From JBDTMC01 sp039934475 (GTDB lineage: Bacteria; Acidobacteriota; Terriglobia; Bryobacterales; Bryobacteraceae), in contig JBDTMC010000015.1 of assembly GCA_039934475.1 (NCBI GenBank), positions 1 to 37,204 on the forward strand: 37,204 bases of DNA, written 5' to 3'. Below, one piece after another: positions 7,865-14,561 of the stretch. Numbering within the stretch: the stretch's first letter is position 1; every line of letters starts with the position of its first letter. Position numbers and translations under genes: made by a program. Below the pieces are notes generated by a model. The model was given only the letters and a program-made list of their open reading frames with translations, had not been told where the DNA came from and did not search any database.

Positions 7865-9165
7865 AACGGGCCCGTCTCCTTCAGGATCTCGCGGGGAGGC
7901 AGACCAAGGGCGATCCTCATTTTAATGGTCCACTCCTGCTCAATCCGCTTCCATGCCACTGCCGCCACCTCAGGCCAGTTCCTTTCGGAGATGACCACTA
8001 CGCCATCGCTGTCGGCGAAAACAAAGTCGTTGTTGCCGATGGTGACTTCTCCGATGGTCACCGTGGAGTTCATGCTTCGCACGGTTCCTTCAAGACGTAT
8101 GTCGGCGCAATACGAACCGCGTGCAAACACGGGGAAGCGCAGCAGGTTGACGGCATCGGTGTCGCGAGTGAATCCATTGATGACGGCGCCTGCTGCGCCG
8201 GCTCGTATGGCAAGGTTCGCATTCAACTCGCCGAAGTAAGCGTATTCCGGCACCGCTGTCGCGACTACGATGATGTCGCCGGGGCGGATGAAGTCATAAG
8301 AATCGAGAGCGCTGTAGATACCGCGCCAACTCTCACCTTCTCGCACCGGACCAAGTTCGAGCGTCTTAGCGCGGCCAAAAATCTTATGCGGACCTTGTGC
8401 CCGGATGTGCGCCGGCAAGATCGCTTTCAGGCCAAGTTCCTTAGAGACGTCGCCCAGCAGCGAACTGGAAAGGTAGGGCATGCGCTGCGCCAGGGCGAGG
8501 TTCGCCGCGGCGCGGTGTCCGGCGCAAATCGCTTCCGCCAGTTCCAAGTCTTCCGGCCAGTTCAGATCGATGAGTTCCTGCGGCTTCAGATCGAAGAGCA
8601 GTGGCTTGCGGCCGAACCGTTGCGTGGGCCGAGTGCCCTGCGCGCGAACGACGTATAGCCCCATGGCTTCTACAATCACCGGAGGCAGGTCGACGCTATT
8701 CGGGATGCGGCCCCATCCATAGGCTGGCGCGCCGCCGGTCCAGGTGTACTGCTTTTGCGCGGTTACCGCCACCACCGAGTCGGCCTCCGATGCCTCCTCG
8801 AGTTCCGCCAGCGCGCGGGCTACGGTGTTCTCGTCGATGAATGGGCTGGTACAGAGGGCCTGGATGTAGGTGTCTGCTTCCACTTGGGCGCACTCCCAGG
8901 CGAACAACTCGTGCCCGTCGGTAGCGTTCGACGCAAGCGAGTCGGGCCTCTTCAAACGCGTGACCGGCAGATCGGCGGCCAACTGCGCCATTTCATCGGA
9001 GTCGGTATCAAGATACACCTGGTCGATCAACGGACACTTTACCAATTGGCGCAGCTTGCGGCGAAAGAGATACTCGCCGTCGAGGATGCGCATGTTCTTG
9101 TTCTCAATCCGCGAACTCTGGCTCTTGGCGGGAACAAACGCAACGGTATGGCCGTGTTTCGGCAT
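7861..9165 (-). CDS. Fusion of CMP-sugar (NeuA/KdsB-like) cytidylyltransferase and RraA/HMG-aldolase-like domain
   Basis: The protein has 434 residues in two parts. Residues 1-225 resemble the acylneuraminate/ulosonate cytidylyltransferases: VAFVPAKSQSSRIENKN stands where the CTP-binding PAR-x-GSK-x-KN loop is expected, followed by YLDTDSDE (about 51-58), ALCTSPFID (about 103-111) and GLYVVRAQ. Residues about 229-430 resemble the RraA/pyruvate-aldolase superfamily: a PGDIIVVA strand, GELNANLAIRAGAAGAVING and GFTRDTD, keeping the Arg334-Asp335 pair that binds pyruvate and metal in HMG/CHA aldolases, then DSDGVVVI at 385-392. Both domains look complete, and the linker is short. The gene leads a run of three overlapping genes with two glycosyltransferases, so it probably makes an activated acidic sugar for a surface glycan. 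Whether the second half makes, breaks or only regulates the sugar is unknown. Confidence 0.85.
   Translation of the reverse strand: MPKHGHTVAFVPAKSQSSRIENKNMRILDGEYLFRRKLRQLVKCPLIDQVYLDTDSDEMAQLAADLPVTRLKRPDSLASNATDGHELFAWECAQVEADTYIQALCTSPFIDENTVARALAELEEASEADSVVAVTAQKQYTWTGGAPAYGWGRIPNSVDLPPVIVEAMGLYVVRAQGTRPTQRFGRKPLLFDLKPQELIDLNWPEDLELAEAICAGHRAAANLALAQRMPYLSSSLLGDVSKELGLKAILPAHIRAQGPHKIFGRAKTLELGPVREGESWRGIYSALDSYDFIRPGDIIVVATAVPEYAYFGELNANLAIRAGAAGAVINGFTRDTDAVNLLRFPVFARGSYCADIRLEGTVRSMNSTVTIGEVTIGNNDFVFADSDGVVVISERNWPEVAAVAWKRIEQEWTIKMRIALGLPPREILKETGPF
7876..7881 (-). promoter_or_regulatory. Shine-Dalgarno sequence deciding the TTG start at 7864
   Basis: AAGGAG on the minus strand lies 11 bases before the TTG at 7864. 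The spacer contains the perfect 10-base palindrome ACGGGCCCGT (7866-7875), which could fold and shorten the effective spacing. This supports TTG as the true start of the capsule-type glycosyltransferase. Confidence 0.6.
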
Positions 9166-9198
9166 CGTTCTAGGGTAACGGATTGAGGAGGGTCCGCA

Positions 9199-10167
9199 CT
9201 AAGTGAGCCTCCGGATGGCGAGCAGCGTCAGGTCGTCGGCGCTCTTACCAAACGCGGTGACGTGCTGCAGGCAACTGGAGAGCAAGGTGCGGCAGTCTTC
9301 GGCGGCGTGCAGTGCCAACAGTGCTGAGAGGCGTTCCAAGCCGAAGTCCTCGCCGCGTTCGTTTTCAGTTTCGAGGGCGCCGTCGGTATAGAGGACGAGG
9401 GCGTCGTCGGGCTGCAGGCGGATTCGGGTAGAGGTGAACTGCTGGCTGCAGAACATGCCAACGGGCAAGCCGGAGGCGTCCAATGTTTGGGTCCTGCCGG
9501 CGCTCAACCAGAGCGGGGGAGGGTGACCTGCATTGCAGATCTCGACATGCCCATCGGCGCTGGCGGCACCGCACACGAGCGTTGCGAAGTGAGTAGGGAG
9601 GGTGCTTTCGCAGAACAGCCGGCTGGCGCGAGTCATCATTTCCGCCAGAGGAATGTGGAGGGAGAGCAGGGTCCGGAACATGGCGTGGATGTGCGCCATC
9701 AGCATGGAAGCGGCGATGCCTTTGCCGGTGACGTCGCCAACGGCAAAGAAGAAGCCGCCGCCGCCGTCGGGTACGACGTCGCAATAGTCGCCGGAGACGA
9801 CGCCCGCAGGCAGGTAGTGATAGTGGAGGTCCCAGGAGTTGGTCCGCCACCCAGTCTTGGGCAGCAATTCGCGCTGGATTCGCGCGGCCAGAGAAAGATC
9901 TTCTTCAAACGCCTTTTGCTCGGAAGGCGTCATGTGATCGAGGCAGAAGCGCGTGGTGGGATCGGCCAGCAGGCGGTCCGGTTCTACGGGATCGTTACAG
10001 ACTTCGCAGAGGCCGTAGACGCCGCGTTCCATTCGCGCCAGGGCGGCATCCACTTCCTGGAGCAACGTGGCTGCTTCCCGGGCATGGCCCGTGGAGGTTA
10101 CTGCTTGCAAGCGCTGCCGCCGGTCGAGTAACTGTCCTTGTAAAGAGAAGTCGGGTGCCGCTGCCAT
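9199..10167 (-). CDS. PP2C/SpoIIE-type phosphatase with N-terminal DksA-like zinc finger
   Basis: The protein is 322 residues from the ATG at 10167. The first half of the DksA/TraR pattern is clear: a helical stretch ending ALARMERGVYGLCEVCNDP, then Cys54-x2-Cys57 and Cys75-x2-His78, with the fourth ligand His instead of the common Cys. A short helix (EEDLSLAARIQRELLPK) links to a SpoIIE/RsbU phosphatase domain with the metal aspartates in SGDYCD (about 127), GDVTGKG (145), YTDGALE (262) and SADDLTLL (311). Such phosphatases dephosphorylate anti-sigma-factor antagonists in partner-switching pathways. The zinc finger probably senses or binds something; DksA itself binds RNA polymerase, but this domain lacks DksA's long coiled coil. 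The gene starts 2 bases after the globin stop, so the two are almost certainly co-expressed. The longer open frame upstream is globin antisense-frame noise. Confidence 0.9.
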   Translation of the reverse strand: MAAAPDFSLQGQLLDRRQRLQAVTSTGHAREAATLLQEVDAALARMERGVYGLCEVCNDPVEPDRLLADPTTRFCLDHMTPSEQKAFEEDLSLAARIQRELLPKTGWRTNSWDLHYHYLPAGVVSGDYCDVVPDGGGGFFFAVGDVTGKGIAASMLMAHIHAMFRTLLSLHIPLAEMMTRASRLFCESTLPTHFATLVCGAASADGHVEICNAGHPPPLWLSAGRTQTLDASGLPVGMFCSQQFTSTRIRLQPDDALVLYTDGALETENERGEDFGLERLSALLALHAAEDCRTLLSSCLQHVTAFGKSADDLTLLAIRRLT

Positions 10168-10169
10168 AT

Positions 10170-10592
10170 CTATTTTCCCGGGGCGATTTGTTTCCGTAAC
10201 GACTCGACAACGGCGAGGAAGTCTTCTTTGTCGCTGCCGGCGATCCTGTTCTTGTCCAGCGCCGCGGTCATGTACTTCATGTTCGCCGCCCATTCGGCGT
10301 CATTGATCGCCAAGCCACCGTGAGCCGTTGCCATATCGCGGCCTACGTACACGCAGGGCCCGCCGGTCAGCGCACAGAGTTGGTCCTTGAGAAGCTGCCG
10401 GGCGCGCACCAGGGAGTCTGCGCTGCGGCCCGCAAACCGGGCGAATTGAGGGTCTGAACGAATTCCCTTCAAGTAGTCGTCTGCAATGCTGGCGATGACA
10501 TCGTACCGGCCAATGCGCTCATAGAGCGTTTTTACCGGCTTATCCTGAGGGAGCGCCAGCGAGGCAAGGAGCAGGAAAAGGACGAATTTCAC
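10170..10592 (-). CDS. Exported group 1 truncated hemoglobin, GTG start
   Basis: The protein is 140 residues. Its start is GTG at 10592; the nearby ATG is in another frame. The N-terminus KFVLFLLLASLALPQ is a likely signal peptide, so the mature globin would be periplasmic or membrane-anchored. The globin part shows TLYERIGRYDVIASIADDYL with Tyr40 at the B10 position, and GGPCVYVGRDMATAHGGLAI with the proximal haem His91 in the usual MxxxHxGL context. Length and motifs match group 1 (trHbN-like) globins, which bind O2 and NO and can detoxify NO. Known members are usually cytoplasmic, so the signal peptide is unusual. It is the first gene of a two-gene unit with the zinc-finger phosphatase (2-base gap). 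Sensing or NO removal at the envelope is inferred. Confidence 0.88.
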   Translation of the reverse strand: MKFVLFLLLASLALPQDKPVKTLYERIGRYDVIASIADDYLKGIRSDPQFARFAGRSADSLVRARQLLKDQLCALTGGPCVYVGRDMATAHGGLAINDAEWAANMKYMTAALDKNRIAGSDKEDFLAVVESLRKQIAPGK

Positions 10593-10674
10593 GGACTCAT
10601 TCTCGCACACGGACGGATAGCGCGGTGGTCCGTTAGCGGCCACTGCCTGAACGCGGAACACGTTTGTAACGGCA

Positions 10675-10704
10675 TTGCCTAAAAACGCTAGACAACGGTA
10701 TGAT
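10675..10704 (+). promoter_or_regulatory. Candidate sigma-70 promoter for the winged-helix/membrane-protein operon
   Basis: TTGCCT (10675-10680) and TATGAT (10699-10704) are separated by 18 bases, close to the sigma-70 consensus. The site lies in the 211-base divergent gap between the globin gene and the plus-strand operon. Transcription would start near 10711, leaving a leader of about 90 bases. Confidence 0.5.
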
Positions 10705-10715
10705 GGCCGAGATTC

Positions 10716-10811
10716 ATGAGCTTCGCTTGGAACCTCACGGAGAGAACGGATCGGCTGTCCACTTGGACGATTAGGAGTGATCGTCGGAAGAGGGCGCTGG
10801 GCGATGCCTGA
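10716..10811 (+). CDS. Possible 31-residue upstream ORF
   Basis: An ATG at 10716, just downstream of the promoter candidate, opens a 31-codon frame (beginning MSFAWNLTERTDRLSTW) that ends by overlapping the ATG of the winged-helix gene by 8 bases. It is basic and without a membrane segment, and there is no clear Shine-Dalgarno sequence. It may be a translated leader coupling translation to the next gene, or chance. Confidence 0.25.
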   Translation: MSFAWNLTERTDRLSTWTIRSDRRKRALGDA

Positions 10812-11193
10812 AGACAGCCCGAAGCGGGCCGACATCGATCGCTTCATACAAGATCGAGTCGAAAGCGTTCCGCATCTGGAAGCGCTATTGCTTCTCTGGC
10901 GTGAACGGCCGAAGAACTGGTCGGCGGATACATTGACTGAGCGGCTGTGGGTGGGTCCGGAGGCCGCGAGGGCTATCCTACGGGATTTGGCGCGTGAGAA
11001 CCTCATCATTGCGGTCGCCGATCTTGAGGAGTACCGTTATGAATCTGATCCTGAGAAGGACCGCTTACTTAGCGCTTTGAGTGAGTTCTACCGGCAAGAT
11101 TTAGTCGGAATCTCAACCATGATTCACCTGAAGTCATCGCCCGCGGTCCGGGAATTTGCGCGAGCGTTCCGCCTAAAGAAAGAACAGGAGTGA
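10804..11193 (+). CDS. Small winged-helix-like protein of unknown function
   Basis: The protein is 129 residues from the ATG at 10804; an in-frame GTG at 10777 exists, but GGAAGAGGG about 10 bases before 10804 favours the ATG. The sequence is all helical: RADIDRFIQDRVESVPHLEA, then LLLLWRERPKNWSADTLTER, then LWVGPEAARAILRDLARENL followed by a short strand region. This reads as a winged helix in which GPEAARAILRDLARENLI would be the recognition helix region. I do not know a named family. It is followed after one base by two small membrane protein genes, a grouping I have seen described for DUF5985-type proteins. It may be the soluble partner or regulator of those membrane proteins. Confidence 0.75.
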   Translation: MPEDSPKRADIDRFIQDRVESVPHLEALLLLWRERPKNWSADTLTERLWVGPEAARAILRDLARENLIIAVADLEEYRYESDPEKDRLLSALSEFYRQDLVGISTMIHLKSSPAVREFARAFRLKKEQE

Positions 11194-11194
11194 T

Positions 11195-11452
11195 ATGGGA
11201 CCGGCAGTCTACATATTGGGAAGTCTGATCACTCTGGCTTGCGCGGCGCTGCTTCTGCGGGGCTATGTTCGCCGAAGAAATCGTCTCTTGCTTTGGAGTG
11301 GTCTTTGTTTCTCCGGCCTGGCGCTATCCAACTTTTTGATTTTCGTTGATCTGGTGATGTTTCCGGAAGTCAATCTGTTTATTTGGCGGCTGGGAACCGC
11401 CGCGATTTCGATGGGGCTATTGGTATACGGATTGGTATGGGACAGCCGGTGA
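11195..11452 (+). CDS. Small three-helix membrane protein (DUF5985-like)
   Basis: The protein is 85 residues with three hydrophobic segments: VYILGSLITLACAALLLRGY, LLLWSGLCFSGLALSNFLIF and about 60-82. Between the first two is a basic RRRNR loop, which would be cytoplasmic by the positive-inside rule. It resembles the small paired membrane proteins grouped as DUF5985, but I call this from pattern only. The start is one base after the stop of the winged-helix gene, and the next gene begins 4 bases after this one ends, so the three form an operon. GC content is lower than in the neighbours, as expected for membrane codons rich in T. Confidence 0.75.
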   Translation: MGPAVYILGSLITLACAALLLRGYVRRRNRLLLWSGLCFSGLALSNFLIFVDLVMFPEVNLFIWRLGTAAISMGLLVYGLVWDSR

Positions 11453-11456
11453 TCCA

Positions 11457-11720
11457 ATGATCGAACCATTTTTGGTGGGCATAGTCGTAGCTGCATCAAT
11501 CGTCGCCGGCCTTTTCTTCCTGAAATTTTGGAGGGAAACGCGAGACTCCTTTTTTCTCTGCTTCGCTGCCTTTTTCACCATCGAAGGACTCAGCAGGATC
11601 TCTCTGCTGTTCATAGCAACGCCGCATGAAGGCAGACCGGAGATCTACCTCGTGCGCTTGTTCGCATCGCTGCTGATCTTAACAGCGATTATCAGGAAGA
11701 ATTTTGGGAAGGGTAGTTGA
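11457..11720 (+). CDS. Second small three-helix membrane protein (DUF5985-like)
   Basis: The protein is 87 residues with three likely membrane helices: FLVGIVVAASIVAGLFFLKF, FFLCFAAFFTIEGLSRISLL and LVRLFASLLILTAIIRKN. It shares the layout of the preceding protein (helix, charged loop WRETRDS, helix, helix), so the two are probably distant paralogues that act as a heteromer. It is the last gene of the operon, and a hairpin follows its TGA at once. No function is known to me. Confidence 0.75.
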   Translation: MIEPFLVGIVVAASIVAGLFFLKFWRETRDSFFLCFAAFFTIEGLSRISLLFIATPHEGRPEIYLVRLFASLLILTAIIRKNFGKGS

Positions 11721-11743
11721 CGGGATGGCCGACGGCTATCCCG
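11721..11743 (+). terminator. Hairpin after the small membrane-protein operon
   Basis: The 23 bases directly after the TGA form a 10-bp stem (outer arms CGGGAT and ATCCCG, inner GCC and GGC, one G-T wobble) with a 3-base loop. No T-run follows, so it is terminator-like or a 3' stabiliser rather than a classical intrinsic terminator. The facing response-regulator gene ends about 100 bases away. Confidence 0.5.
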
Positions 11744-11845
11744 AACCGCAAAACCAACGGCGGCTTCCTACCCGTGGGATTTCAAGGGCGAAGCCAGGGA
11801 GAGACGATTCGCCGGGGTAGTGGCGCCATAGCAACAGGCCGGGAT

Positions 11846-12502
11846 TCAGGAGATGATGCCCTTGCGGACAGCGTACAGAATGAGTTCCGGAACGCTGTGC
11901 AGGTCCAGTTTCTGCAGGATATGGCTGCGATGAGTTTCCACAGTTGTGACACTGATATTTAACATGCTGGCGACCTCCTTGTTCGAACGGCCCTCGGCGA
12001 TAATCTGGAGAACCTCACGCTCGCGAACCGAGAGCAGGTCGTAGCGATCTTCAAGCCCGCGCTGCTGGAGCCGCGTTACATAGTCTTCCTGCAGAATTCT
12101 GCCGACCTTGCGAGTAAGAAACGACCGTCCTTCAGAAACCATCCGGATTGCCTGTATCAGTTCACTTCGTAGTGAATCCTTGAGCAGATACCCTTTGGCC
12201 CCCGCTTTCAACGCTCCCAGTACATAGCTCTCATCCTGATGCATGCTGAGGATGACGACTGCGATCCTGGGATTCGCGGCAAGAATCCGCCGCGTCGCCT
12301 CCATGCCATTCATGTTCGGCATTGCGAGATCCATCACCACAACGTCGGGTGTGGTTGCCTCCGCAAGAGTAATACTTTCCCGCCCATCGGAGGCCTCGCC
12401 CACCACCATCATGTCGGATTCGTGCTCCAACATCGCCCGCAGGCCTTCGCGGACAACCGTGTGGTCATCAGCCAACAAGATGCGAATCGGGTTCATGCTC
12501 AT
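11846..12502 (-). CDS. NarL/LuxR-type response regulator
   Basis: The protein is 218 residues. The receiver domain shows ILLADDHTVVREGLRAMLE with the acidic pair at 12-13, the phospho-acceptor Asp58 in VVVMDLAMPNMNG, and Lys108 in GYLLKDS. After a short linker, the C-terminal DNA-binding domain has LSVREREVLQIIAEGRSNKE and VTTVETHRSHILQKL, the classic LuxR helix-turn-helix. It overlaps the end of the histidine kinase gene by about 35 bases (an ATG two codons in gives 29), so the pair is translationally coupled. The kinase is its obvious partner. Target genes are not evident; I see no matching repeat in the neighbouring promoters. Confidence 0.96.
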   Translation of the reverse strand: MSMNPIRILLADDHTVVREGLRAMLEHESDMMVVGEASDGRESITLAEATTPDVVVMDLAMPNMNGMEATRRILAANPRIAVVILSMHQDESYVLGALKAGAKGYLLKDSLRSELIQAIRMVSEGRSFLTRKVGRILQEDYVTRLQQRGLEDRYDLLSVREREVLQIIAEGRSNKEVASMLNISVTTVETHRSHILQKLDLHSVPELILYAVRKGIIS

Positions 12503-13859
12503 TCCCTTGGTCCAGAACTGTCACAGGCAGCTCCGCCTGGACAATCGTTCCTTTCCCCTGACCGCTGCTGATATTGAGATGTCCCCCCAAGCGCCGCACT
12601 CGTTCCTCCATCCCTAATATGCCAAGTCCGCGCGTGAAGCGCGTATCAAAACCCGCGCCGTCGTCCTTAACGGTCACGGTCACCTTTGTGCGGTCGCAGT
12701 GGACTCCTACTTCGACCGTTCGGGCATTGGCATGGCGGACCGCATTGTTCACAGCCTCCTGCACAAGCCGGTAGATACATGTCTGATGTTCCTCGGGCAG
12801 GCGATCGATAGCGTCGTCGGCGGAAACGATAATGTTCCGGCCCGTCCGTTTGCTGGCTTCCCTTGCGTGCCAGTTGAGCGCCGGCTTCAAACCGAGATCG
12901 TCCAGCATCGATGGACGCAGCAGGAGCGCGAGGTCGCGCACTTGGTTTACGGTTCGTTCCGCGAGGGTCCGGATGGACGCTAAATGCTCCCGCACAGAGC
13001 CCGGCTGATGGGCGCATTCGGCGCTCTCTGTTTCCATCAGGATCGCGGACAACGACTGCCCCACCTCATCGTGTAGCTCCCGCGCCAAGGCGCGCCGCTC
13101 ATTTTCCTGAGCGCGCAACAGGAGGGTTGAGAGTTCCTGTAAATCGGCCCGCCTGCGGTCGAGTTCCCGTTCCAGCCGGACAGTGAACGCGATGGTCAGC
13201 AGGGCCAGGACTAGTCCGCCGGTGACCGCAACCGCGAAAGTAACAATGAGTGACCGCTGTAAACTGGCGGCGGATGCGTCTGAACGCGCTTCGGAACGTC
13301 TCAGACCGCTTTCGTTGACCGCGGCGATGCGGTCCGCGATTTGCAGCATCGCGGTACGCCTTGGTACCAGTTCGTCATAAAAGAATGAGAACCGCAACCG
13401 GCTCCGTTGCCGGGGCGACCACGCCACTGTGGCATCGAGCACGCGCCAGTAGGCTTCAATCTCATTGCGCAGGGCCTGGAAGGGTTCCCGTTCTTCCGGC
13501 TCCAACTGGCGTCCGTACACATCCAACGCAACTTGAGTTTCACGCTTTAGGTCCGCCAGATGCGATACCTCGGCACCCGCCGCGCGCGGGTCGGGGGAGA
13601 GAAGAAAATCACGCACGTACGTGCCAGACAAATAGATCTGCGCCCGAATCTGGTCAAGCGAACCGAGCCTTTCCAGAAATGACTTGCGCGATCGCGCCTC
13701 GGCATTGTGAACCCTTTGGAGAGAAGTCAACGTCCCCATCGCGGCGGCAACAATGCAGATAATGAGTCCTCCAAAGCCGAAGGACAATATTAGCCAGGAG
13801 GGTCTGCGACGACTGTGGGCGCGCACCGGATTGGCTGGATAGGAAAGCAAACACCACAC
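12468..13859 (-). CDS. NarX-type sensor histidine kinase (HisKA_3)
   Basis: The protein is 463 residues. One membrane helix lies at about 21-42 (WLILSFGFGGLIICIVAAAM) and a second at about 204-227, enclosing a helical periplasmic sensor of about 160 residues that resembles a four-helix bundle. The dimerisation/phospho-acceptor region reads ARELHDEVGQSLSAILMETE with His263. The N box is VQEAVNNAVRHANA and the G boxes are DDGAGFD and GLGILGMEERV, so it is a complete NarX-like kinase. The reading frame opens with GTG at 13859, but AGAAGG is only one base away from that codon. A TTG at 13850 has better spacing, so the true N-terminus may be three residues shorter. The signal is unknown. Confidence 0.94.
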   Translation of the reverse strand: MWCLLSYPANPVRAHSRRRPSWLILSFGFGGLIICIVAAAMGTLTSLQRVHNAEARSRKSFLERLGSLDQIRAQIYLSGTYVRDFLLSPDPRAAGAEVSHLADLKRETQVALDVYGRQLEPEEREPFQALRNEIEAYWRVLDATVAWSPRQRSRLRFSFFYDELVPRRTAMLQIADRIAAVNESGLRRSEARSDASAASLQRSLIVTFAVAVTGGLVLALLTIAFTVRLERELDRRRADLQELSTLLLRAQENERRALARELHDEVGQSLSAILMETESAECAHQPGSVREHLASIRTLAERTVNQVRDLALLLRPSMLDDLGLKPALNWHAREASKRTGRNIIVSADDAIDRLPEEHQTCIYRLVQEAVNNAVRHANARTVEVGVHCDRTKVTVTVKDDGAGFDTRFTRGLGILGMEERVRRLGGHLNISSGQGKGTIVQAELPVTVLDQGNEHEPDSHLVG

Positions 13860-13919
13860 CCCTTCTCTTTTGAGTGTATTTCAGCCCGACCGGCTTCCCA
13901 TCCTGTTGCAAGAGGATTT

Positions 13920-14393
13920 TCACCGCGGTTGATGGCCTTTGGAGAGCACCAGTCTCTCCGTTTTCCCCTTTGGCACAATGGGCGTAATCTCCACGATTAG
14001 AGAATCGCCGGCTGGCGACATCGATAGACGTTTCTTCTCCACCGAGCTGCCCCGGCGTCCATGTGTCTTCAGAACCACGAGCGCCGGCCCGTTGTAGTAG
14101 ACAGATACAGCGGCCTTTTCTCCGCCGTCCATCATGGAACATTCTTTGCCCATCGTGCCGCATGTAAAGTCCGAAACATCTTCCTTCAAATTGGGGCCTC
14201 TGGTCTCTCGAATGTGGATGGCGGAGCCTGTGTCTTCGACCAGGAGCATAAACTGGCTGGCCCCCTGGTTCGGTTCAACCCGTGACGGATCCACTTTCCA
14301 CGTCCCGCTCAAGTCCGTCTTATCCTGGTCAGCGCCGAACGCGACCACCGCGAGCAGAAAAAGCCCGACAACTGATAAAGCAAAACTGCGCAT
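13920..14393 (-). CDS. Small exported beta-rich protein of unknown function
   Basis: The protein is 157 residues with a clear signal peptide (RSFALSVVGLFLLAVVAFGA). AAGGAG lies 8 bases before the ATG, so the start is firm. The mature part begins DLSGTWKVDPSRVEPNQG and continues with alternating strands and two cysteines (CGTMGKECSM). The 'SGTWKxD' opening and beta pattern are typical of small lipocalin-like or copper-resistance-like exported proteins that are abundant in Acidobacteria, but I cannot name a family. It lies downstream of a divergent promoter region shared with the Pal gene. Confidence 0.8.
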   Translation of the reverse strand: MRSFALSVVGLFLLAVVAFGADQDKTDLSGTWKVDPSRVEPNQGASQFMLLVEDTGSAIHIRETRGPNLKEDVSDFTCGTMGKECSMMDGGEKAAVSVYYNGPALVVLKTHGRRGSSVEKKRLSMSPAGDSLIVEITPIVPKGKTERLVLSKGHQPR

Positions 14394-14492
14394 GTCTGTG
14401 TCTCCTTCACTGCACGAATCGATCCGCAGGCGGGGCGGGCGAAACGAACGGCCGCTCCTGGTTCTGAGAGTAATTCACCGTTCGCCGTTCGA

Positions 14493-14514
14493 AAATCCTG
14501 TCCGAACAGGATTT
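14493..14514. promoter_or_regulatory. 9-bp perfect inverted repeat in the divergent promoter region (candidate operator)
   Basis: AAATCCTGT, a CCGA loop and ACAGGATTT form a perfect palindromic arrangement between the divergent exported-protein gene and the Pal gene, 48 bases before the Pal start. The central CCTGTCCGAACAGG is a dyad suited to a dimeric repressor. A terminator role is unlikely because it precedes both genes. Confidence 0.45.
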
Positions 14515-14561
14515 CGCGCGCGAGCGTAAGGCGCTATTAATGAACACAGGCAGGAAACAAG

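Noticed and set aside
7520..8658. Long open frames antisense to the glycosyltransferase and fusion genes (239 and 339 codons)
   Set aside because: They run across two well-supported genes on the other strand and have no recognisable domain.
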